From: Bradyrhizobium sp. AUGA SZCCT0176
GTDB taxonomy: Bacteria > Pseudomonadota > Alphaproteobacteria > Rhizobiales > Xanthobacteraceae
Reading direction: 5' to 3'
DNA: 64,000 nucleotides
NCBI RefSeq assembly: GCF_018130145.1
Contig: NZ_JAFCMB010000008.1
Coordinates: forward strand, 241,572-305,571
Both the position numbers and the translations under genes were made by a program. The notes below the pieces were generated by a model. The model saw only the letters and a program-made list of their open reading frames with translations. It was not told where the DNA came from and searched no databases. Shown piece by piece: positions 58,846 to 64,000 of this stretch. Every line of letters begins with the position of its first letter. The stretch's first letter is position 1.

Positions 58846-59304
58846 CTGCCCTAGTTTGGCCGGACGGGGCGATGCTGCCTTAGATCTGCCGGGGAAAGTC
58901 GATGAAGTCGGCTTTTGGCCCTTTTCGGAAGTGACGCGCGAGACTGACGAAGTCGGCTCATCGGTGTAGAGCGGACATCGCGATTGCGTGCGTCGAGGTC
59001 CAAAAATGGCCGATATTGTTGAAAAAGTCGTTTTGGGGTGACGAACGAAAATTCCTAGCGCCGCTGATGCGCCTTACAGGACCATATCGCTTCGTCCAAA
59101 ATCGATCACGTGCTTCCGTAGTGGCGCTGGCAAACGATGCAGCAGCAGAGATGCCTTGAGGTCAACTTTCGCGAGATTTTTCGGGTGGCTCGATTTTCGA
59201 CTTTTTCAACAATATCTGCCAGAAGCAGACATGTACGCGCCACGTCGGCCGCGTCATTGCCCTGTCGGTTGAGCCCTTGTACAAACCGAGTGGGAGGAGT
59301 TTTG
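58846..59304. other. Gene-free region with a MITE-like element
   Basis: No gene; the region contains the 213 bp inverted-repeat element 59008-59220 and AT-rich segments. Confidence 0.6.
59008..59220. mobile_element. MITE-like element with 23-bp terminal inverted repeats
   Basis: GGCCGATATTGTTGAAAAAG plus TCG at 59008-59030 is inverted at 59198-59220 with one mismatch (19 of these bases are a perfect pair: 59012-59030 / 59198-59216). The 167 nt core has no open frame of interest. The size and terminal repeats suggest a non-autonomous transposable element or a solo pair of insertion-sequence ends. No clear target-site duplication was identified. Confidence 0.7.
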
Positions 59305-59448
59305 TTGGCTCGTGAGCAGCGCCGATTGGCGGCAATCGTTACAGCCGATGTGGTCGGCTATTCGCACGCCGCCTATGAGCAGATCTACTATTCGTCGCTG
59401 ATGCCGCGCACCTATCTCTGCGCGCGGCTGCTGGAGAGGGTCGACTGA
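59305..59448 (+). pseudogene. Adenylate cyclase N-terminus fused in frame to a foreign C-terminus
   Basis: From TTG 59305, with GGAG five nt upstream, the frame encodes MAREQRRLAAIVTADVVGYS, the standard N-terminus of class III adenylate cyclases of the TPR/TolB type. After that it switches to HAAYEQIYYSSLMPRTYLCA RLLERVD, unlike any cyclase, and stops. The stop overlaps the GST start (TGATG), which suggests that the tail is the end of the gene that originally preceded GST. A deletion has joined the two. The 47 aa product lacks both catalytic Asp residues. Confidence 0.72.
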
Positions 59449-60068
59449 TGGCCACGCTCTATCACGTGCCCACCTCGCGCTCGCTCCGCGTGCTGTGGAC
59501 GCTGGAGGAGATCGGCGCCACGGTCGAAGTGAAGTCTCTGGGTGTTCGGCCGCGGCTGCAGGAGCCCGAGTATCTCGCGATCAATCCGGCCGGCACGCTG
59601 CCCGCCCTAATCGACGGCGACCGGGCGATCTACGAATCGCTGGCGATCTGCGAATACCTGGCGGCCCGGCATGGTTCCGACCTGGTCGTGGCGCCGGACG
59701 AGCCGGAGCGGCCGGAGTTCGTGCAATGGCTGTTGTACGGCGAGGCAACTCTGCAGGCGCCGCTCTCCGCGATCGCGCGCGTCCGCCGCATCCGGAACAG
59801 GACGCCGGAGATGCAGACCGGCATCGATGCCGTGCTGGCTGATGCTCGCCACTCGCTCTCGATGCGGGCAAAGCTACTCGAGCAGCGGCTGGAGGGTCGT
59901 GACTTCCTGGTGGCGGGGCGGATGACGCTTGCTGACATTTCGGTTGGCTATCCGCTCAACACCATGGGAAAGCCCGACTTCGCCTCGCTGCTCGGTCCCC
60001 GCGCCACGGCCTATCGTGATCGCCTGCTTGCGCGGCCAGCGTTCCAGCGCGCCGCGGCCGTTCCCTAG
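59448..60068 (+). CDS. Glutathione S-transferase
   Basis: 206 aa with a thioredoxin-fold N-terminal domain (ATLYHVPTSRSLRVLWTLEE; the YLAINPAGTLPALIDGDRAI YES loop with cis-Pro and the glutathione-binding ES) and a helical C-terminal domain ending FLVAGRMTLADISVGYPL, the conserved N-capping motif. The Ser at position 10-12 probably serves as the catalytic residue. The ATG overlaps the preceding stop (TGATG). Confidence 0.92.
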   Translation: MATLYHVPTSRSLRVLWTLEEIGATVEVKSLGVRPRLQEPEYLAINPAGTLPALIDGDRAIYESLAICEYLAARHGSDLVVAPDEPERPEFVQWLLYGEATLQAPLSAIARVRRIRNRTPEMQTGIDAVLADARHSLSMRAKLLEQRLEGRDFLVAGRMTLADISVGYPLNTMGKPDFASLLGPRATAYRDRLLARPAFQRAAAVP

Positions 60069-60208
60069 CCTTTGCGGGGCCCGGAATTTAAAAGGCGGCC
60101 TTTACGCTGACTTGAGTAGAGAGGTCCGCTTCCGATGTTAAAGGCGGACTCCGGTCGCGTGCCTTATCATGTCTCAGAAGTGCCAGGAACAGACATATGC
60201 CTTGACGA

Positions 60209-61210
60209 TCAGTTTCTCAGCTGCCGAGCTAATCCAAACAAGATAGCTTGAGCTTCGCTAGCAATCTCGCGCACGATCTCTGCTGCGGGTTGTCGCTTGT
60301 GAACAAGGGCAGCACTCTGGCCAGCCCAGAGCGACAACGCATCTATATCCCCCTCGGCATCAGTACCGGGCGTGTACGATCGATAGCGCACAATCGGCCC
60401 GCGTGATTTCGAAGTAGCCACCACATCACCCTCACCCGGGCGCTTGCCCGTTGCCGGACGTCCGGCGGCTTCCCACGCAGCGACAGTACTATTGCGCAAT
60501 ACACGATGAGGTGCGTTAGGCCAGCCGATGTCGAACAGTTCTTCGAGATAAACGGTATCGTCTTCGGTGGCCTGCAAAATTCGCTCGCGATAGCGCGGAT
60601 GAATGGCGACCTCATTGCTCGCAAGAAAACGGGTCCCGATCCATGCCCCCGAAGCGCCAAGTGCCAGGGCAGCGGCAAGCCCGCGGCCGTCGGCAATACC
60701 CCCCGCTGCAAAGACGGGAACCGGTCCGACCGCATCGACCACTGCGGGAATGAGTGGCATCGTTGCGACCTTACCACGCACATGACCCCCGGCTTCCCAT
60801 CCTTGTGCGACAACGGCGTCAACCCCGCTCGCTACCGCGTGCCGCGCTTCTGCAGCCGTGCTGACGGTGTGGAGCACTGTGGCACCACCAGACTTTGCGC
60901 GGGCCACAAGGTCTGAAGGATCGCGCCAGAAGAAGGAGATAACCGGCACGCCCTCCTCCAAACAGGCGTCAAGGCGCTCTTCTTGCGGAAACTCCAGGTT
61001 CAGATTGACGGCGAACGGCTTAGTCGTGAGAGCGCGCGTTTCGCGGACCAGCTGACGCAATCTCGGTACGTCCGCCCCCCACAGCGCAAGTGTACCGAGG
61101 CCGCCAGCGTTGCTAACGGCAGCAGCGAGGGCGGGGCCGACTGCCCCACCCATGGGCGCTTGAATTATTGGAACTTCGATGCCAAGCCGTTCACAACCTG
61201 CCGTAATCAT
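60209..61210 (-). CDS. Nitronate monooxygenase (NPD-type flavin enzyme)
   Basis: 333 aa TIM-barrel FMN enzyme. IIQAPMGGAVGPALAAAVSN AGGLGTLALWG is the N-terminal flavin-binding region; VNLNLEFP, VISFFWRDP, VVAQGWEAGGHVRG with the catalytic His, FAAGGIADGRGLAAALALGA and GTRFLASNEVAIHPRYRERI are all family motifs. It oxidises nitronates or related compounds, and substrates vary. It is convergent with GST and lies near the LysR gene, which may regulate it. Confidence 0.93.
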   Translation of the reverse strand: MITAGCERLGIEVPIIQAPMGGAVGPALAAAVSNAGGLGTLALWGADVPRLRQLVRETRALTTKPFAVNLNLEFPQEERLDACLEEGVPVISFFWRDPSDLVARAKSGGATVLHTVSTAAEARHAVASGVDAVVAQGWEAGGHVRGKVATMPLIPAVVDAVGPVPVFAAGGIADGRGLAAALALGASGAWIGTRFLASNEVAIHPRYRERILQATEDDTVYLEELFDIGWPNAPHRVLRNSTVAAWEAAGRPATGKRPGEGDVVATSKSRGPIVRYRSYTPGTDAEGDIDALSLWAGQSAALVHKRQPAAEIVREIASEAQAILFGLARQLRN

Positions 61211-61414
61211 TAGGTCACTCCATCAGCAAAATGCGCATTCTGGACCAAACGTAGGGCAATACTGCCCGAGTTAACGTGCTCGGCACGTTCGAAAAATGCC
61301 ATTAGCGACCAAAGCGCACGCGCAGATACTCTAGCCAATGGCGCGGGATGGCAGACGACGATGAAGACGAGTTGATCGGTTTCGCTGGTTCGATGGGGGA
61401 AATTGCTTTCCTGC

Positions 61415-61828
61415 TCAGCCCGGGTTCGCGGGTACTTCGGTGGCGCCCTCGGGAATACCGACCCAAGGCAGTTTTTCGGCGCACCAGATATGCAGGTTGG
61501 GTGCGAGCCAGTTCGAGTCGTCGAGCGTGCCGGCCTTGACGAACACGATGGCGCCGTATGCCGCGCCGTGGCTGTAGACGTGGGAGCCGCAATCGCCACA
61601 GAAGAACCGGTAGAACGCCTTGCCGCTCGCGCCGCTATGATCCTCGTAGCGGCGCGGACTGCCACTTTCGATGCGGAGCGTGTCCTGCGGCACCGCGACG
61701 TTCATCGAGAAAGCGGAGCCCGAGTTCTTGCGGCAGGTCTCGCAATGGCAGACCACCTGCATCAGCGGCTCGGCGTCAGAACGGTAGCGTACGGCACCGC
61801 AGAGGCACCCTCCCTCGATCGTCGGCAT
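61415..61828 (-). CDS. GFA-family zinc protein, copy 2
   Basis: 137 aa. Zn motifs are EGGCLCGAVRY, CHCETCRKNSGSAF and FFCGDCGSHVYSH. GGGAG seven nt upstream of the ATG. It is divergent from the LysR gene across 103 nt and on the same strand as the nitronate monooxygenase 204 nt further on. The adjacency makes it a candidate target of the LysR regulator. Confidence 0.9.
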   Translation of the reverse strand: MPTIEGGCLCGAVRYRSDAEPLMQVVCHCETCRKNSGSAFSMNVAVPQDTLRIESGSPRRYEDHSGASGKAFYRFFCGDCGSHVYSHGAAYGAIVFVKAGTLDDSNWLAPNLHIWCAEKLPWVGIPEGATEVPANPG

Positions 61829-61906
61829 CGCATCTCTCCCTGCTGTTCACTCCCGAGCGCAAATCCGTGCAACAAGACTACCAAGCGGCCTGACATTGCT
61901 CAAATC

Positions 61907-61930
61907 GCAATATTATGGTTCTAATATTGC
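61907..61930 (+). promoter_or_regulatory. Perfect palindrome abutting the LysR start codon
   Basis: GCAATATTA-TGGTTC-TAATATTGC, arms of 9 bp with a 6 nt spacer, ending one nt before ATG 61932. It contains a T-N11-A type arrangement as used by LysR proteins and includes a TATTAT possible -10, which implies a leaderless or nearly leaderless transcript. Confidence 0.7.
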
Positions 61931-61931
61931 C

Positions 61932-62831
61932 ATGGCCAATATCAGGAAAGTTGACCTCAACCTGCTCGTCGTGCTCGACGCACTGCTCGAAGAAGGAAAT
62001 GTTACGCGAGCAGCCGCGCGGCTAGGTTACACCCAGCCGACGGTCAGCGGCATGTTGATGCGTCTCCGCGACTTGTTTGGCGATCCCCTGTTCGTACGCA
62101 CCCAGCGCGGCCTGCTGGCGACCCCGCGGGCACAGGCGCTGGCCGTTCCATTGAAACAGTTGCTCGATGACAGCCGGCATCTCGTCGCACGCAATGCATT
62201 CGATCCGGTCCATGCCGAGGTTACCTTCAGGGTCTCGAGCAACGACTATATGCAGCACGCCGTTCTCACCCCGTTCGTAAAGGCGCTCAGAAGCGAGGCG
62301 AGACAGATCCGGCTGGCCATCGTGCCACCGATTATCGAGGGCCTCGGCGACGCCCTCGCACGCGGACAGATCGACCTGGCGATCACTGCGGCTCAGTTTG
62401 CGATGTCCGATCTGCCGTCACGGCTGCTTTATCGCGACCGCTATGTCGTCGCGGTTCGCCGTCAGCATCCGCTCGCGGGCAATGCGGCCATGACGGTCGA
62501 GCGCTTATGCGATTACGATCACGTTGTGGTGTCGCCAACGGGCGGATCGTTCGAGGGCGATCAGGCGTTTGCGCGGCTTCAGCAACGGCGCAAGGTCCGC
62601 TATTCCCTGTCAACCTTCCTGCTCATTCCGGAGATATTGCAGACGGACGATCTTGTGGCACTCGTTCCATCTCGCCTGCTGGGTCAGAACAACAAGCGGC
62701 TGTTCGTGCGCGAGCTTCCTTTCCAGGTCCCCGGTTTCGAAGTGATTGCCGTTTGGCATCCGCGCAACGACAGGGATAAAGCCCATCGCTGGCTGCGCAG
62801 TCGATTGGCTGCGGTTGCAAAATTCCCGTGA
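61932..62831 (+). CDS. LysR-family transcriptional regulator
   Basis: 299 aa. The N-terminal helix-turn-helix (KVDLNLLVVLDALLEEGNVT RAAARLGYTQPTVSGMLMRL RDLFGDPLFVRT) is typical of LysR proteins of the NodD/NahR-like branch. The C-terminal substrate domain follows, with HPLAGNAAMTVERLCDYDHV near the middle. ATG 61932 is the probable start although no ribosome binding site precedes it, because a palindrome fills that space; a TTG at 61896 is a weak alternative. It is divergent from the GFA gene and likely regulates itself and that gene. Confidence 0.9.
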   Translation: MANIRKVDLNLLVVLDALLEEGNVTRAAARLGYTQPTVSGMLMRLRDLFGDPLFVRTQRGLLATPRAQALAVPLKQLLDDSRHLVARNAFDPVHAEVTFRVSSNDYMQHAVLTPFVKALRSEARQIRLAIVPPIIEGLGDALARGQIDLAITAAQFAMSDLPSRLLYRDRYVVAVRRQHPLAGNAAMTVERLCDYDHVVVSPTGGSFEGDQAFARLQQRRKVRYSLSTFLLIPEILQTDDLVALVPSRLLGQNNKRLFVRELPFQVPGFEVIAVWHPRNDRDKAHRWLRSRLAAVAKFP

Positions 62832-63220
62832 TCGAAATGGGCTCGGATGAGCTTTCCTCGTTGTTCCGAAAATCAACCCAAACGGCACGCGAGTCCGCTT
62901 TGGGTCATTTTCTCATCTCCGCGCGGTCCAGACCGATGTCAGCTTTTGCTGTGACAGCAGACATTAACGGGGACCTCCAACGGTTGTCCGGGTCCTGTGG
63001 AGGGCGCGACTTTGCGCCGGGACCGCGCGACTGCGACGTTTGAGGATATTTGCCCTCGCGCAATCCCGGCTTAATTTTGTGCCGCTCGGTACACGAGGTG
63101 GTGCGTCAATGAAACAGTGTACCTTAGGACAATGTCCTTTGATCCAATTGTGGAGACCTTCAGTCTATTTCACGTTCGGTCCGGGCGTTTCGCGGCATCA
63201 CACTCGCTTGGGAAGAGATT
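62832..63220. other. Gene-poor stretch after LysR
   Basis: Short overlapping frames without good starts; nothing recognisable. The composition becomes less GC-rich toward the right. Confidence 0.4.
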
Positions 63221-63418
63221 ATGTCTTCTGGCGCTTCAATCTATAGCTCCGGCAGCAAGCCACCAATCACGACCGAAAATCTCTCCTGCGAAGGCTCAGG
63301 AAAAATTGCGAACGTAGCGCCGTCTCAACCAAACAGTGAGCCTCAGCTTGCGATGGATCGGCTCTTACGCGAATACCTCGCACGCAAATCGCCAGGGGAG
63401 TTAAAGGCGCGCGGGTGA
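63221..63418 (+). CDS. Possible small protein, 65 aa
   Basis: MSSGASIYSSGSKPPITTEN followed by a polar segment and a helical, charged C-terminus (AMDRLLREYLARKSPGELKA RG). GGGAAGAG lies upstream of the ATG. It is low complexity with no family; coding is uncertain. Confidence 0.35.
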   Translation: MSSGASIYSSGSKPPITTENLSCEGSGKIANVAPSQPNSEPQLAMDRLLREYLARKSPGELKARG

Positions 63419-63857
63419 ACCAAGACGTTCCGTGGCCTCACTTGCCCCGCTGCTTGAGCGCCCACAGCCGATAGGCTTCGTCCTCGTTGCGGGTCCGGCT
63501 CTGTCGGCGGCGGGAACAGCTTCGCGCCTTCCACACGGAAATGATCGCGACCGCGGCCCAGCTTTTTGCCGGCTTGTGTGTGCTGATCGTTGGCCCAGTC
63601 GGAGATCGTCGGCGCGAAGGACTGACGAAGACGACCGCTGAAGCGCGAAGCCTTGACCCATCCGTCGATTGCAACGGTCACGCGGCGCCGCGTGATCCCG
63701 GGGAGCACATGCGGAATCGATAGGGACAGGCCGCGACAAATTAGCGCGACGGGCAAATCACTTCTGATTTACGGAAATCATGTCAAGTACAAAGTTTCTG
63801 TAAATCACAAATATTTCCCTTTCCTTCCACCCCAAATCACGGGCACATCAATAGCCA
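63419..63857. other. Intergenic region with the second copy of a 52-bp repeat
   Basis: Contains 63620-63671, which matches 54526-54577. Minus-strand frames that look protein-like (ending with YRLWALKQRGK) lack starts and conservation evidence. Confidence 0.5.
63620..63671. repeat. 52-bp repeat, copy 2
   Basis: GACTGACGAAGACGACCGCT ... CCATCCGTCGATTG, equal in length to 54526-54577 with a few substitutions. Confidence 0.7.
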
Positions 63858-64000
63858 TCCCGTCCCACTCAGAGGGGCGTTGGCCATCGTCACGACGAGG
63901 GACGGGTCGCGGTGGACGCTGACGTTGCGATTGACGGTCGCGGCTGAAGCGTACGGCGAAAGCGTGTGGTCCTGGCGCCCGTAACGGCGTCAAGTCTTTC
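63858..64000. repeat. Long dispersed repeat R3, copy 2 (cut by the window edge)
   Basis: 143 nt collinear with 22335-22477 without gaps and about ten differences. Copy 1 continues past 22477 with CGGGAGCTAACGCTTCCGAG and further sequence, so this copy probably extends beyond the window. Confidence 0.9.

Overview
The window looks like chromosomal DNA of a Bradyrhizobium-type alphaproteobacterium (Nitrobacteraceae). This is inferred from high GC, an aa3-type oxidase cluster in the coxMNOP order, a long class II ribonucleotide reductase (NrdJ), an NDUFA12-type complex I subunit, a BA14K-family protein, and many dispersed palindromic repeats. No rRNA, tRNA or CRISPR array was recognised.

Layout. 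0.4-5.6 kb: NDUFA12-like subunit, glycine-rich BA14K protein, EamA exporter, and a response regulator translationally coupled to a CHASE3/PAS hybrid histidine kinase. 6.1-12.0 kb: a minus-strand respiratory operon (subunits II, I, two subunit III proteins, IV, a GYD protein, heme farnesyltransferase). 12.5-19.0 kb: DUF2189 membrane protein, a second EamA exporter, nrdJ. 19.1-34.6 kb: an accessory zone with a queC fragment, an integrase remnant, a broken methyltransferase next to a FemAB-like acyltransferase, several small unknown proteins, many repeats, and six small double-glycine leader peptides; its right part holds housekeeping-type genes (M19 dipeptidase, CsaA-like protein, pyridoxal kinase). 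34.7-50.8 kb: metabolic and envelope genes (hisC, LuxR regulator, PNPOx-like protein, ketopantoate reductase, AI-2E transporter, RlpA, adenylate cyclase, SDR, acyl-CoA synthetase). 51.4-54.2 kb: divergent csoR-copA copper module with its operator. 54.3-63.4 kb: small secreted proteins, GFA proteins, a winged-helix/TPR regulator, GST, nitronate monooxygenase and a LysR regulator, with gene remnants. The window ends inside a repeat that also occurs near 22.4 kb.

The most interesting signal is a dispersed set of eight short genes (48-68 aa) whose products share an N-terminal leader of the form L(S/T/N)xxxL(D/E/N)xV(S/A/T)GG, followed by unrelated 25-44 aa C-terminal parts. Six of the eight have a TGTGA-N6-TCACA-type palindrome ending 74-84 nt before the start codon, usually with a possible -10 element 20-25 nt further on. 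That geometry suggests co-activation by one CRP/FNR-family regulator from a class II position. One of these genes is divergent from a class III adenylate cyclase with adenylate-type substrate residues, which raises, but does not prove, a cAMP link. No C39-peptidase ABC exporter is visible here, so processing and export would need genes elsewhere. A Cys-rich protein and an integrase fragment lie directly downstream of two of the peptides.

Other points of note: a gene apparently broken by one extra base inside a conserved domain (38.5-39.5 kb); an in-frame chimera of a cyclase N-terminus with a foreign tail (59.3 kb); a 213 bp MITE-like element (59.0 kb); and a perfect palindrome abutting the start codon of the LysR gene (61.9 kb).
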